Positions 52,728 to 62,179 of a stretch of 64,000 nt of DNA are shown in pieces (within the stretch, counting starts at the first letter, position 1; the number at the start of each line of letters is the position of its first letter). The notes beneath the pieces are model-generated. The model had not been told where the DNA came from, did not search any database, and saw nothing but the letters and a program-made list of their open reading frames with translations. A program made the translations under genes and the position numbers. The stretch is from Allobosea sp. 47.2.35 (lineage in GTDB: Bacteria; Pseudomonadota; Alphaproteobacteria; Rhizobiales; Beijerinckiaceae). The DNA is taken from contig NZ_JANLGI010000016.1 in assembly GCF_024655635.1 (NCBI RefSeq), forward strand, positions 1 to 64,000, given 5' to 3'.

Positions 52728-52741
52728 TTGCGCTACATCAA
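52728..52741. promoter_or_regulatory. Hybrid NnrR/FNR box upstream of napE
   Basis: TTGCGCTACATCAA joins an NnrR-like left half (TTGCG) with an FNR-like right half (ATCAA), inside GTTTG-N8-CAAAC. It lies 134 bp before napE. Confidence 0.65.
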
Positions 52742-52874
52742 ACTCAGCTCACAAATCGGGCGTGTCAGCACTTGTGAGGCTGTACAGCGGCGCAGAGCTG
52801 CTTATTCTCCTTCCTCGATCTCTAATCTGGCGACGGCGCGATACGTGATCGGCCGTCTTGGAGAAGGAAAAGAG

Positions 52875-53069
52875 ATGGCGACGGAGACTGCGGGGGCGAG
52901 TGGCCCGGAAGCCGCTCCGGAGCGGCCGACGAAACGGGCCGAATTACTGGCTTTCCTGACGCTGGCCGTGCTGATTTGGCCGATCGTTGCCGTGGGCGTC
53001 GTCGGCGGATACGGCTTCCTGGTGTGGATGTCCCAGATCATCCTGGGCCCGCCCGGGCCGCCGCATTGA
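52875..53069 (+). CDS. napE: NapE, small membrane protein of periplasmic nitrate reductase operon
   Basis: 64 residues with one membrane helix (LLAFLTLAVLIWPIVAVGVVGGYGFLVW region) and a Pro-rich end. Function unknown, though it heads many alphaproteobacterial nap operons. AAGGAAAAGAG precedes the ATG. napF follows 9 bp on. Confidence 0.85.
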   Translation: MATETAGASGPEAAPERPTKRAELLAFLTLAVLIWPIVAVGVVGGYGFLVWMSQIILGPPGPPH

Positions 53070-53078
53070 GGCCGGGCG

Positions 53079-53588
53079 ATGGAACGCTCCGTCATCGATC
53101 GTGGGCGCCGTAATTTCCTGACGGGCCGGCGCCTTTCGCCGCCCGACAGGCCGCGCCCGCCCTGGGCGCGCGCGGCTTCCGTCGCTGCCGCCTGCACCGG
53201 CTGCGGGGCCTGCGTGCCTGCCTGTCCGCAGGGGATCGTCGCGCTCGACGAAACCGGCCGGCCCGCCCTCGATTTCTCGCGAAACGACTGCAGCTTCTGC
53301 GGCGCCTGTGCCGAGGCTTGTCCGGAACCGGTCTTCGACCGGGCCATTCCGGCCTTCGAGCATCGGGCCGTCATCGGCGCGGATTGCTTCGCCGGACGCG
53401 GTATCGTCTGCCAGAGCTGCGGCGATGCCTGCCCGGAGAGTGCGATCCGTTTCCGGCCACGGCTCGGCGGCCCGGCTTTGCCCGAGATCGCGAGCGATCG
53501 CTGCAACGGGTGCGGCGCCTGCGTCGCAGCCTGTCCGGCGCAGGCCGTCGCCGTCAGCATGCTGCCGCAGGAGGCCGCCCATGGCTGA
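53079..53588 (+). CDS. napF: NapF, ferredoxin-type protein
   Basis: 169 residues with Cys motifs for several 4Fe-4S clusters: CTGCGACVPACP (from Cys39), CSFCGACAEACP, CQSCGDACP and CNGCGACVAACP. NapF acts in the cytoplasm in maturation of NapA before export. It overlaps napD by 8 bp. No napG or napH is seen, so quinol oxidation goes through NapC. Confidence 0.94.
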   Translation: MERSVIDRGRRNFLTGRRLSPPDRPRPPWARAASVAAACTGCGACVPACPQGIVALDETGRPALDFSRNDCSFCGACAEACPEPVFDRAIPAFEHRAVIGADCFAGRGIVCQSCGDACPESAIRFRPRLGGPALPEIASDRCNGCGACVAACPAQAVAVSMLPQEAAHG

Positions 53589-53868
53589 GACTGCGCGCCC
53601 GCGCTTCCATCATATTTCGAGCGCCGTTGTCTCGGCCCTGCCGGCGCAGGTCGAGGCTGTGCTCGCCCGTATCGCAGAGCTTCCCGAGACCGAGATCCAT
53701 CGGGTCGAGAACGGCAAGATCGTGATCGTGCTGGAAGGCTCCAGCACCGGCGTGATCGGCGACCGGCTGGCCGCCATCAGCCTGATCGACGGCGTGCTCT
53801 CGGCCAACATGGTGTTCGAGCAGATCGAAGACCTCGAAACCCTCGACGACCCCGGAGTGATCCCATGA
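53581..53868 (+). CDS. napD: NapD, NapA signal-peptide chaperone
   Basis: 95 residues from the ATG at 53581. A ferredoxin-like fold starting [20 protein letters not shown], with [13 protein letters not shown] and [15 protein letters not shown]. NapD binds the twin-Arg signal of NapA and holds it until cofactors are in. It overlaps napA by 4 bp. Confidence 0.92.
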   Translation: MAETARPRFHHISSAVVSALPAQVEAVLARIAELPETEIHRVENGKIVIVLEGSSTGVIGDRLAAISLIDGVLSANMVFEQIEDLETLDDPGVIP

Positions 53869-56366
53869 CCCTGTCCCGTCGCGAGATGCTGAAGGCGCAG
53901 GCGGCCGGCGTCGCCGCGCTTGCCGCCAATATGAGCGTGCCGGCCGAAGCCCAGCCGGTGACCGGCGGCGTCGACAGTCTGCAGATCAAATGGTCGAAGG
54001 CGCCGTGTCGCTTCTGCGGCACCGGCTGCGGCGTCATGGTCGGCGTCAAGGAAGGCAAGGTCATCGCCACCCATGGCGACATGAAGGCCGACGTCAATCG
54101 CGGCCTGAACTGCATCAAGGGCTATTTCCTCTCCAAGATCATGTACGGCAACGACCGGCTGACCCAGCCGCTGCTGCGCAAGAAGAACGGCGTCTACGCC
54201 AAGGACGGCGAGTTCACGCCGGTCTCCTGGGAGGAGGCCTTCGACACCATGGCCGCCAAGGCCAAGGCGACGCTCAAGGCCAAGGGGCCGACCGCGCTCG
54301 GCATGTTCGGCTCCGGCCAGTGGACGATCTTCGAAGGCTACGCCGCGACCAAATTGATGCGGGCCGGCTTCCGCTCCAACAATCTGGACCCCAACGCCCG
54401 CCACTGCATGGCCTCGGCCGCCTACGCCTTCATGCGCACCTTCGGCATGGACGAGCCGATGGGCTGCTACGACGATTTCGAGCATGCCGACGCCTTCGTG
54501 CTTTGGGGCTCGAACATGGCGGAGATGCACCCGATCCTGTGGACGCGAGTGACCGACCGCCGGCTCGGCCAGCCGCATGTGAAGGTCGCGGTGCTCTCGA
54601 CCTATACTCACCGCAGCTCCGACCTCGCCGACATCCCGATCGTGTTCAAGCCGGGCACGGACCTCGCGATCCTCAACTACATCGCCAACCACATCATCAC
54701 GACCGGGCGGGTGAACAAGGATTTCGTCGGCAAGCACACCACCTTCGTGAAGGGCGCGACCGAGATCGGCTACGGCCTGCGGCCAGACGATCCGCGCGAG
54801 GTCAAGGCGCGCAAGGCGGAGGATGTCACCGCGACGACGCCGATCGATTTCGAGGCCTATGCCGCCTTCGTGAAGGATTACACGCTGGAGAAGGTCTCGG
54901 CCCTGACCGGGGTCGAGCCCGGCTTCCTGCAGCAGCTCGCCGAGCTCTATGCCGATCCCAAGCGCAAGGTCACCTCGTTCTGGACGATGGGCTTCAACCA
55001 GCATGTGCGCGGCGTCTGGGCGAACCAGCTCGTCTACAACCTGCATCTGCTGACGGGGAAGATCTCCGAGCCGGGTAACAGCCCGTTCTCGCTCACCGGC
55101 CAGCCCTCGGCCTGCGGCACGGCGCGCGAGGTTGGTACTTTCGCCCATCGCCTGCCGGCCGACATGACGGTGACCAATCCCGAGCACCGCAAGCATGCCG
55201 AGGAGATCTGGCGCGTCCCGCACGGGATCATCCCGGAAAAGCCCGGCTACCACGCCGTCGAGCAGGACCGGATGCTCAAGGACGGCAAGCTCAATTTCTA
55301 CTGGATCCAGGTCAACAACAACCTGCAGGCCTCGCCGAACAACACCAACGAGGCCTATCCGGGCTATCGTAATCCTGACAATTTCATCGTCGTCTCCGAT
55401 GCCTATCCGACGGTGACGGCAATGGCCGCCGACCTGATCCTGCCCGCCGCGATGTGGGTCGAGAAGGAGGGGGCCTACGGCAATGCCGAGCGGCGCACCC
55501 ATGTCTGGCATCAGCTGGTGCAGGCGCCGGGCGAGGCGCGCTCCGACCTCTGGCAGCTCATGGAGTTCTCGAAGCGCTTCACCACCGACGAGGTCTGGCC
55601 GGCGGAAATCCTCGACGCCAACCCGAACTACAAGGGCAAGACGCTCTTCGACGTGCTCTACCGCAACGGCAATGTCGACAAGTTCGCCGCAAGCGAGATC
55701 GATCCCGAATACGACAATGTCGAAGCCAAGCATTTCGGCTTCTACGCGCAGAAGGGGCTGTTCGAGGAATATGCCGCCTTCGGCCGCGGCCATGGTCATG
55801 ATCTCGGGCCTTACGACCTCTACCATCAGGTGCGCGGCCTGCGCTGGCCGGTGGTCGACGGCAAGGAGACGCTCTGGCGCTATCGCGAGGGGCTCGACCC
55901 CTATGTGAAGCCGGGCAAGGGCGTCGAGTTCTACGGCAACAAGGACGGCAAGGCCCGGATCATCGCCGTGCCCTACGAGCCGCCGGCGGAATCGCCCGAC
56001 GCCGAATACGATCTCTGGCTCGTCACCGGCCGCGTGCTGGAACACTGGCATTCCGGCTCGATGACCATGCGCGTGCCGGAGCTCTACAAGGCCTTCCCCG
56101 GCGCGCGCTGCTTCATGCACCCTGAGGATGCCCGCAAGCGCGGGCTCAACCAAGGCGCCGAGATCACGGTGGTCTCGCGGCGCGGCGAGATGCGCACCCG
56201 CGTCGAGACGCGTGGGCGTAACCGCATGCCGCCCGGCGTGGTCTTCGTGCCCTGGTTCGACGCCAGCCAGCTCATCAACAAGACGACGCTCGACGCCACC
56301 GATCCCATCTCCAAGCAGACGGATTTCAAGAAATGCGCGGTCAAGATCGTTCCGGTCTCGGGCTGA
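53865..56366 (+). CDS. napA: Periplasmic nitrate reductase catalytic subunit
   Basis: 833 residues, full length. Twin-Arg signal [13 protein letters not shown]. The 4Fe-4S ligands are Cys48, Cys51, Cys55 and Cys83 ([16 protein letters not shown]). Cys181 in NARHCMASA binds the molybdenum of the bis-MGD cofactor. It reduces nitrate to nitrite, the first step of the pathway in this window. The stop and the napB start overlap (TGATG). Confidence 0.97.
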   Translation: MTLSRREMLKAQAAGVAALAANMSVPAEAQPVTGGVDSLQIKWSKAPCRFCGTGCGVMVGVKEGKVIATHGDMKADVNRGLNCIKGYFLSKIMYGNDRLTQPLLRKKNGVYAKDGEFTPVSWEEAFDTMAAKAKATLKAKGPTALGMFGSGQWTIFEGYAATKLMRAGFRSNNLDPNARHCMASAAYAFMRTFGMDEPMGCYDDFEHADAFVLWGSNMAEMHPILWTRVTDRRLGQPHVKVAVLSTYTHRSSDLADIPIVFKPGTDLAILNYIANHIITTGRVNKDFVGKHTTFVKGATEIGYGLRPDDPREVKARKAEDVTATTPIDFEAYAAFVKDYTLEKVSALTGVEPGFLQQLAELYADPKRKVTSFWTMGFNQHVRGVWANQLVYNLHLLTGKISEPGNSPFSLTGQPSACGTAREVGTFAHRLPADMTVTNPEHRKHAEEIWRVPHGIIPEKPGYHAVEQDRMLKDGKLNFYWIQVNNNLQASPNNTNEAYPGYRNPDNFIVVSDAYPTVTAMAADLILPAAMWVEKEGAYGNAERRTHVWHQLVQAPGEARSDLWQLMEFSKRFTTDEVWPAEILDANPNYKGKTLFDVLYRNGNVDKFAASEIDPEYDNVEAKHFGFYAQKGLFEEYAAFGRGHGHDLGPYDLYHQVRGLRWPVVDGKETLWRYREGLDPYVKPGKGVEFYGNKDGKARIIAVPYEPPAESPDAEYDLWLVTGRVLEHWHSGSMTMRVPELYKAFPGARCFMHPEDARKRGLNQGAEITVVSRRGEMRTRVETRGRNRMPPGVVFVPWFDASQLINKTTLDATDPISKQTDFKKCAVKIVPVSG

Positions 56367-56836
56367 TGCGCTCGCGGACCTTCCTCGGGGCCGCCCTCGC
56401 GGCGGGCCTCGTCCTCGCCTTCGGTGCCGCCGTCTCGCAGGAGGGCGCGCCGGTGAAGATCGTGCCGCGCCTCACGGGCACCGCCGATCCGATGGCGCTC
56501 GAACGCGTTCCGGCTCTCGGCCGCCCGATCGTCGATGATGTCAGGCGCATGCGCAACTATCCCGAGCAGCCGCCGGTGATTCCGCATGCGATCGACGGCT
56601 ACCAGCTCACCCTCAACACCAATCGCTGCATGGACTGCCACAAGCGCGAGTTCACGGAAGGCTCGGGCGCGCCGATGATCAGCGTGACCCATTTCCAGGA
56701 CCGCGACGGGCAGGTGCTCTCGGATGTGACGCCGCGGCGCTATTTCTGCACCGCCTGCCATGTCCAGCAGACCGATGTTGCGCCCCTGGTCCCGAACCGG
56801 TTCCAGGACGCCAAAGACATCGGCCGGAAGCCATAG
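56366..56836 (+). CDS. napB: NapB, diheme cytochrome c subunit
   Basis: 156 residues from the ATG at 56366. Signal peptide with AAGLVLAFGAAVSQ; two heme c sites, CMDCHK and CTACHV. It accepts electrons from NapC and passes them to NapA. napC starts 12 bp later. Confidence 0.95.
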   Translation: MRSRTFLGAALAAGLVLAFGAAVSQEGAPVKIVPRLTGTADPMALERVPALGRPIVDDVRRMRNYPEQPPVIPHAIDGYQLTLNTNRCMDCHKREFTEGSGAPMISVTHFQDRDGQVLSDVTPRRYFCTACHVQQTDVAPLVPNRFQDAKDIGRKP

Positions 56837-56848
56837 CGGGGCGGGATC

Positions 56849-57562
56849 ATGGCCAGGTTCAAATCCCTCGTCCTGTGGTGCTGGGGCGTCGTCGTCAGCT
56901 TCTGGCGCATCATCAGCCGGCCGAGCGCCTATCTGCCGCTTGGCGTTCTGACGCTCGGCGGCTTCGTCGGCGGCGTGCTGTTCTGGGGCGGCTTCAATAC
57001 GGCGCTGGAGGTCACCAACACCGAGAAGTTCTGCACCTCCTGTCACGAGATGCGCGACAACGTCTATCAGGAGCTGCAGTCGACGATCCATTTCTCGAAT
57101 CGTTCGGGCGTGCGCGCGACCTGCCCGGACTGCCATGTTCCGCATAACTGGACCGACAAGATCGCCCGCAAGATGCAGGCCTCCAAGGAGGTCTGGGGCA
57201 AGATCTTCGGCACGATCTCGACGCGCGAAAAGTTCCTCAACCTGCGGCTCGAACTCGCCAAGCACGAATGGGCCCGGCTGAAGGCGAATGATTCACTGGA
57301 ATGCCGGAACTGCCATTCCTCGGTCGCTATGGATTTCACCAAGCAGACGCGCCGCGCCGCCGATATCCATAGCCGCTTCCTGACGACGGGCGAGAAGACC
57401 TGCATCGACTGCCACAAGGGCATCGCCCACCTGCTGCCGGACATGACCGGAATCGAGCCGGGCTGGAAGGACGCGCCCGAATTGCAGGGCAAGGTCAGTG
57501 CCTCCTGGCACGGGCCGGAGCGGGCGGTGCGGACCTATCTCGCGGAGATCGAGAAACAGTGA
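56849..57562 (+). CDS. napC: NapC, membrane-anchored tetraheme quinol dehydrogenase
   Basis: 237 residues. One N-terminal anchor ([19 protein letters not shown]) and four heme c sites: Cys62-X2-Cys65-His66 (CTSCHEM), CPDCHV, CRNCHS and [10 protein letters not shown]. It takes electrons from ubiquinol, made anaerobically by the ubi genes at 25-30 kb. It ends the nap operon; a small terminator follows. Confidence 0.95.
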   Translation: MARFKSLVLWCWGVVVSFWRIISRPSAYLPLGVLTLGGFVGGVLFWGGFNTALEVTNTEKFCTSCHEMRDNVYQELQSTIHFSNRSGVRATCPDCHVPHNWTDKIARKMQASKEVWGKIFGTISTREKFLNLRLELAKHEWARLKANDSLECRNCHSSVAMDFTKQTRRAADIHSRFLTTGEKTCIDCHKGIAHLLPDMTGIEPGWKDAPELQGKVSASWHGPERAVRTYLAEIEKQ

Positions 57563-57596
57563 GGGGGAGGATACGGCCCACTGTCGCTACGATCAG

Positions 57597-57615
57597 ATGC
57601 CGACTACGGCATTTT
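57597..57615 (+). terminator. Short terminator after napC
   Basis: ATGCCG-ACTA-CGGCAT followed by TTT gives a 6-bp stem with a short U tract, 35 bp after the napC stop and 110 bp before ccoN. Weak but correctly oriented. Confidence 0.55.
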
Positions 57616-57724
57616 GTCCGACCCTGCCATCGGCAAATTAGGTATCTGAAATACTTCTTTTGTGCGATACCGACCTTGAAAGCCTGAGGCCGCAGGCCCG
57701 CGCTGGCTACGGAGAGGGGGAGCG

Positions 57725-59380
57725 ATGATTGCGGCACTCACTGTCGCGGAGCGACAGCGCGCAATTGGAATCTCGGCCGCCCTGGCGCTATGCGGGCTCG
57801 CCATGGCGATCGCCGGTAAGGAAGACCTGTTCGGCGTCCACGGCGTCATCGTCATGCTGTTTGGACTCGGCTGCCTCGGCCTCGTCATGTCGCAATATTT
57901 CGCGCCGGAGCCGTCTGACGAGCGCCTGACGCGCTATTTCGACGATCCAACTCGGGTCGGCATCGTGCTCTCACTCGGCTGGGCCGTGGTCGGCATGTTC
58001 TTCGGCGTCTGGGTCGCGGCGCTGTTGGCCTGGCCGGATCTTACCTTCGATGCCGGCTGGGCGAGCTTCGGCCGCATCCGGCCGGTCCATACCTCCGGCG
58101 TGATCTTCGGCTTCGGCGGCAATGCGCTGATCGCGACCTCGTTCCATGTCCTGCAGCGGACGACGCGGGCGCGCCTGCCCGATCAATTCAGCCCATGGTT
58201 CGTGCTGATCGGCTACAACTTGTTCTGCGTACTGGCGGCCAGCGGCTACCTGATGGGCGTCACCCAGTCGAAGGAATATGCCGAGCCGGAATGGTATGCC
58301 GATCTCTGGCTCGTCGTCGTCTGGGTCACCTATTTCCTGCTCTATATCCGCACGCTGCAGCGGCGGAAGGAGCCGCATATCTACGTCGCTAACTGGTACT
58401 ACATGGCCTTCATTTTGGTCGTGGCGGTGCTGCATATCGTCAACAACCTGGCGGTGCCGATCTCCTTCGGCGAGGTGAAGAGCTATTCGCTGTTCTCCGG
58501 CGTGCAGGATGCAATGACGCAGTGGTGGTACGGCCATAACGCCGTCGCGTTCTTCCTGACCTCCGGCTTTCTCGGGATGATGTATTACTACCTGCCGAAG
58601 CGGGCAGGGCGACCGATCTTCTCCTACAGGCTGTCGATCATCAGCTTCTGGGGCATCACTTTCATGTATATGTGGGCGGGCTCGCACCACCTGCACTACA
58701 CGGCGCTGCCGCAATGGGTGCAGACGCTGGGCATGACCTTCTCGGTGGTGCTGCTGGTGCCGTCCTGGGCCTCGGCCGGCAACGCACTGGCGACGCTGAA
58801 CGGCGCCTGGGGCAAGGTCCGTGACGACGCGACCTTGCGCTTCATGATGGTCGCCGCCGTGTTCTACGGGCTCTCGACCTTCGAGGGCTCGTTCATGGCG
58901 ATCCGGGCCGTCAACTCGCTCTCGCACTACACCGACTGGACCGTCGGCCATGTCCATGCCGGCGCGCTCGGCTGGGTGGCGATGATCACCTTCGGCTCGC
59001 TCTACGCGCTGGTGCCGTGGATGTGGAAGGTCGAGCGGATGTATTCGCCCAAGCTGATCGAGGTCCATTTCTGGCTCGCGCTGGCCGGGACCGTCATTTA
59101 CGTCTTCGCGATGTGGAACTCGGGCATCATCCAGGGCCTGATGTGGCGCACCTATAATGACAGCGGCACGCTGGCCTATTCCTTCATCGACAGTCTGGTC
59201 GCGATGCGCCCCTATTACATCGCGCGCACCGTCGGCGGGTTCCTGTTCCTGCTCGGCGCCGTGGTCGCCTCCTACAATGTCTGGATGACGATCCGGATGT
59301 CGCGCTGGCAGGCTGCGGCGGGCGCCGTCGATACGGACCTGCCGGCGCTGCCGGGCGCAGCGCTTCAGGCGGGGGAGTGA
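57725..59380 (+). CDS. ccoN: cbb3-type cytochrome oxidase subunit I
   Basis: 551 residues, about 13 helices. PVHTSGVIFGFGGNALIATS, GHNAVAFFLTSGFLGMMYYY, GSHHLHYTALPQWVQTLG and VGHVHAGALGWVAMITFGSL provide the heme b, heme b3 and CuB histidines and the cross-linked Tyr of this family. High-affinity O2 reduction for microaerobic growth. GGAGAGGGGGAG precedes the ATG. I found no clear FixK/FNR box in the 162-bp gap. Confidence 0.96.
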   Translation: MIAALTVAERQRAIGISAALALCGLAMAIAGKEDLFGVHGVIVMLFGLGCLGLVMSQYFAPEPSDERLTRYFDDPTRVGIVLSLGWAVVGMFFGVWVAALLAWPDLTFDAGWASFGRIRPVHTSGVIFGFGGNALIATSFHVLQRTTRARLPDQFSPWFVLIGYNLFCVLAASGYLMGVTQSKEYAEPEWYADLWLVVVWVTYFLLYIRTLQRRKEPHIYVANWYYMAFILVVAVLHIVNNLAVPISFGEVKSYSLFSGVQDAMTQWWYGHNAVAFFLTSGFLGMMYYYLPKRAGRPIFSYRLSIISFWGITFMYMWAGSHHLHYTALPQWVQTLGMTFSVVLLVPSWASAGNALATLNGAWGKVRDDATLRFMMVAAVFYGLSTFEGSFMAIRAVNSLSHYTDWTVGHVHAGALGWVAMITFGSLYALVPWMWKVERMYSPKLIEVHFWLALAGTVIYVFAMWNSGIIQGLMWRTYNDSGTLAYSFIDSLVAMRPYYIARTVGGFLFLLGAVVASYNVWMTIRMSRWQAAAGAVDTDLPALPGAALQAGE

Positions 59381-59384
59381 GCCG

Positions 59385-60119
59385 ATGCGCGAGTTCTTTC
59401 ACCGCAAGCTCGAGCGCAGTGCGATCGGCTTCGTGCTCGCTATTATCGGCGTCTCCGCGATCGGCGGCTTCGTCGAGATCGCGCCGCTCTTCACCATCGG
59501 CGAGACCGTCGAGAAGGCGCCGGACATGCGCGTCTACACGCCGCTCGAACTGGCCGGGCGCAACATCTACATCCGCGAGGGCTGCTATGCTTGCCATAGC
59601 CAGATGATCCGGACGCTGCGCGACGAGGTCGAGCGCTACGGGCCGTATTCCCTCGCGGTGGAGTCGAAATACGATCACCCGATGCTCTGGGGCTCGAAGC
59701 GGACGGGACCGGATATCGCCCGGCTCGGCGGAAAGTATTCCGACGCCTGGCATGTCGCGCATCTGATCAACCCGCGCGATGTCGTGCCGCAATCGGTGAT
59801 GCCGAAATACGGCTGGCTGATGCGCAACGAATTGAAGGCCGCGGATCTTGGCCGGCATCTCAAGGCGCAGCGCGCGGTCGGTGTGCCCTATACTGATGCG
59901 CAGATCGCCAATGCGAGCGCGGACGCCTATGGCCAGGCCAGCCCCGACAGCGCCTATGCCGGCGGCGTCAGCGAGCGCTATGGCGAGGCGACGAACGTGC
60001 GCGCTTTCGACGGCGAGCCCGGCCGCCTGACCGAGATGGACGCGGTCGTCGCCTATCTCCAGATTCTGGGCCGCCTGACCGACGCTGCGCAGAAGCAGAC
60101 CGCGGCGGCGGGGAAGTGA
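59385..60119 (+). CDS. ccoO: cbb3 oxidase monoheme subunit II
   Basis: 244 residues with one N-terminal membrane anchor and heme c at Cys67-X2-Cys70-His71 (REGCYACHSQMIRTL). VEKAPDMRVYTPLELAGR and GSKRTGPDIARLGGKYSDAW are CcoO hallmarks. It starts 4 bp after ccoN. Confidence 0.96.
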   Translation: MREFFHRKLERSAIGFVLAIIGVSAIGGFVEIAPLFTIGETVEKAPDMRVYTPLELAGRNIYIREGCYACHSQMIRTLRDEVERYGPYSLAVESKYDHPMLWGSKRTGPDIARLGGKYSDAWHVAHLINPRDVVPQSVMPKYGWLMRNELKAADLGRHLKAQRAVGVPYTDAQIANASADAYGQASPDSAYAGGVSERYGEATNVRAFDGEPGRLTEMDAVVAYLQILGRLTDAAQKQTAAAGK

Positions 60120-60123
60120 GCCG

Positions 60124-60294
60124 ATGGAGGTCGATCACAACACGCTGGCCGGTTTCGCCAAGAGCTGGGGACTGTTCTACCTCATCACGATGGCGGCCGG
60201 CGTGCTGATCTACGCCTTGTGGCCCTCGAACCGGAAACGCTTCGACCGGGCCAAGACGAGCATTTTCGACAAGGACGACAGGCCGGGGGATTGA
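60124..60294 (+). CDS. ccoQ: cbb3 oxidase small subunit CcoQ
   Basis: 56 residues, beginning MEVDHNTLAGFAKSWGLFYL, with one membrane helix (LITMAAGVLIYALWP) and a charged tail RKRFDRAKTSIFDKDD. It stabilises the complex. Too short for many gene finders but correctly placed between ccoO (4 bp) and ccoP (3 bp). Confidence 0.92.
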   Translation: MEVDHNTLAGFAKSWGLFYLITMAAGVLIYALWPSNRKRFDRAKTSIFDKDDRPGD

Positions 60295-60297
60295 GCG

Positions 60298-61176
60298 ATG
60301 GCAGATTCGGCACGCGATCCCGTCACCGGGACAATGACCACCGGCCACGAGTGGAACGGCATCGAGGAACTCGATACGCCGATTCCGCGTGTGGTATTGT
60401 TCTTCCTGGCCGTCACCACCCTGTTCGCCATCGGCTACTGGCTGCTGATGCCGGCCTGGCCGCTGGGCGTGACCTACACCAAGGGGCTGCTCGGCATCGA
60501 TCAGCGCGAGGTCGTGACCGAGCAGGTGCGTAATGCCGCGGCCGAGCGGGCAAGCTGGACCGCGAAGCTCGACAAGGCCTCCTTCGCCGAGATCGCCGCC
60601 GATCCCCAGCTGATGCGCCATGTCCGCGACACCGGCCGCACGCTCTTCGAGGACAACTGCGCCGTCTGTCACGGCGTGCAGGGCAGGGGCGGGCCGGGAT
60701 TCCCCAATCTCGCCGCCGGCTCCTGGCTTTGGGGCGGCAGTCCCGAGGCGATCGCCGAGACGATCCGTGTCGGGATCAACGGCACGGCCAAGGATACGCG
60801 CACCGCGCAGATGATGGCCTTCGGCCGCGATGGCATCCTCCAGCGCGAGCAAGTGCTCGCCGTCGCTTCTTATGTCCGCTCGCTCTCGGGCCAGAAGCTC
60901 GACGCGGCCGAGCAGGCGCGCGTCCCGGCCGGCAAAGAGGTCTTCGCGGCGAATTGCGTCGCCTGCCACGGCGAAAACGCGAAGGGCCAGCATGATCTCG
61001 GGGCGCCGGACCTGACTGATGCCAACTGGATTTATGGCGGGGACCTGCAATCGGTGGTCAACAGCATCCATGGCGGGCGGCAGGGCCAGATGCCGAGCTG
61101 GGAGGGCCGCCTGTCGCCGACGGATATCAAGCTGCTGGCGCTCTATGTCGGCTCGCTGGGCGAGGCGAAGCGATGA
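60298..61176 (+). CDS. ccoP: cbb3 oxidase diheme subunit III
   Basis: 292 residues. The N-terminal ATTGHEWNGIEELDTPIPR-like stretch (here TTGHEWNGIEELDTPIPR) and membrane helix are typical; two heme c sites, Cys121-X2-Cys124-His125 (CAVCHG) and Cys220-X2-Cys223-His224 (CVACHG), follow. Electron entry subunit. It overlaps the next small gene by 4 bp. Confidence 0.96.
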   Translation: MADSARDPVTGTMTTGHEWNGIEELDTPIPRVVLFFLAVTTLFAIGYWLLMPAWPLGVTYTKGLLGIDQREVVTEQVRNAAAERASWTAKLDKASFAEIAADPQLMRHVRDTGRTLFEDNCAVCHGVQGRGGPGFPNLAAGSWLWGGSPEAIAETIRVGINGTAKDTRTAQMMAFGRDGILQREQVLAVASYVRSLSGQKLDAAEQARVPAGKEVFAANCVACHGENAKGQHDLGAPDLTDANWIYGGDLQSVVNSIHGGRQGQMPSWEGRLSPTDIKLLALYVGSLGEAKR

Positions 61177-61379
61177 ACGCGCCAGTGGACGGTGAGGCGC
61201 GGCGGCGCGGCGGGCGCAGGGTCCTATGGCTGACGCTCGCGGGGGTGCTGGCGGGCGGGCTGATCCTCGCCAACGCCCATCTGGTCTATGTCGCCATCGA
61301 CTCGCAGCCGGACTGTGTGCCGCATGCGAAATCGGCGGGCGAGGCGGGCGGGTTCCGCGCCGCCCGTCCGTCCTGCTGA
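61173..61379 (+). CDS. Small single-helix protein after ccoP
   Basis: 68 residues starting at the ATGA overlap with ccoP. One membrane helix (VLWLTLAGVLAGGLILANAH), then about 30 periplasmic residues with two Cys (PDCVPH and a C-terminal Cys). It lies where ccoG and ccoH usually are. The paired Cys and the His could bind copper or form a disulfide; a role in oxidase assembly is inferred from position only. Confidence 0.72.
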   Translation: MNAPVDGEARRRGGRRVLWLTLAGVLAGGLILANAHLVYVAIDSQPDCVPHAKSAGEAGGFRAARPSC

Positions 61380-61393
61380 GGGAGGAGGAGCAC

Positions 61394-62179
61394 ATGGCTG
61401 CGATCGGGAACGGCCAGGAGATGCCGCTGCCTCTCGCCGCGCAGCGGCGGCGCAATCTGCCGGCGGGGGCCGCCCTGTCCTGGCTCGGAGCGGGCTGGCG
61501 CGACCTCTGGCGCGATCCGGCGCCGAGCCTGCTCTACGGGCTTGCGGTTTTCGCGGTCTCGGCCGTCATCGTCTGGGGCCTGTTCCGGCTCGGGCTCGAC
61601 TACATCCTGTTCCCGGCTCTGGCCGGGTTCATGGTGATGGGGCCGCTCTTGGCGATCGGGCTCTACCAGAAGAGCCGCGCGATCGGGCAGGGCGAGCCCG
61701 TCAGCCTCTCGCGGATGATCTTCGTCAAGGCGGCCTCGGGCGGGCAGGTCTGGTACACGGGCGCGATCCTGTCGCTGCTGATGCTGGTCTGGATGCGGGC
61801 GGCCGTGATCATCTACGCGCTGTTCTTCGGCCTGCGGCCGTTCCCAGGACTCCACGAGGTCGCTGCCATGCTGTTCGGGACGCCGGTCGGCTGGGCGATG
61901 CTCTTGGTCGGCACCGTGGTCGGCGGGCTGTTCGCGGCCTTCTCCTTCGCCATCAGCGCCTTCGCGATCCCGATGCTGCTGGATGAGCGGGTCGATGCCT
62001 TCACCGCGATGGGTACCAGCATCTCAATGGTCTGGCGGAACCTGCCGGTGATGCTCGCCTGGGGCGCTATCGTGCTCGCGCTGTTCCTCGTCGCGGTTGC
62101 GACAGGGCTGCTCGGCCTGATCGTCGTCTTTCCGCTGCTCGGCCACGCAACCTGGCACAGCTACAAGGCGCTCAGGTGA
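61394..62179 (+). CDS. DUF2189 membrane protein
   Basis: 261 residues from the ATG at 61394 (GGAGGAGGAG upstream). About six membrane helices with LSWLGAGWRDLWRDPAPSLL, LAGFMVMGPLLAIGLYQKSR and FAISAFAIPMLLDERVDAFT, the DUF2189 pattern. Such proteins are often encoded near cbb3 oxidase genes; function unknown. It overlaps the ccoI GTG start. Confidence 0.82.
   Translation: MAAIGNGQEMPLPLAAQRRRNLPAGAALSWLGAGWRDLWRDPAPSLLYGLAVFAVSAVIVWGLFRLGLDYILFPALAGFMVMGPLLAIGLYQKSRAIGQGEPVSLSRMIFVKAASGGQVWYTGAILSLLMLVWMRAAVIIYALFFGLRPFPGLHEVAAMLFGTPVGWAMLLVGTVVGGLFAAFSFAISAFAIPMLLDERVDAFTAMGTSISMVWRNLPVMLAWGAIVLALFLVAVATGLLGLIVVFPLLGHATWHSYKALR

Larger units (their letters stand above)
52466..52874. other. 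Divergent control region between regulator and napE
   Basis: About 410 bp without a convincing gene, containing two FNR/NnrR-type boxes (52591 and 52728). The spacing allows one to serve the regulator and one the nap operon, or both to serve nap. A purine-rich AAGGAAAAGAG directly precedes napE. Confidence 0.65.

Noticed and set aside
57563-57724. FixK/FNR box upstream of ccoN
   Set aside because: Only half-sites such as TTGTGCGATACCGA are present; no TTG-N8-CAA dyad was found in the gap.
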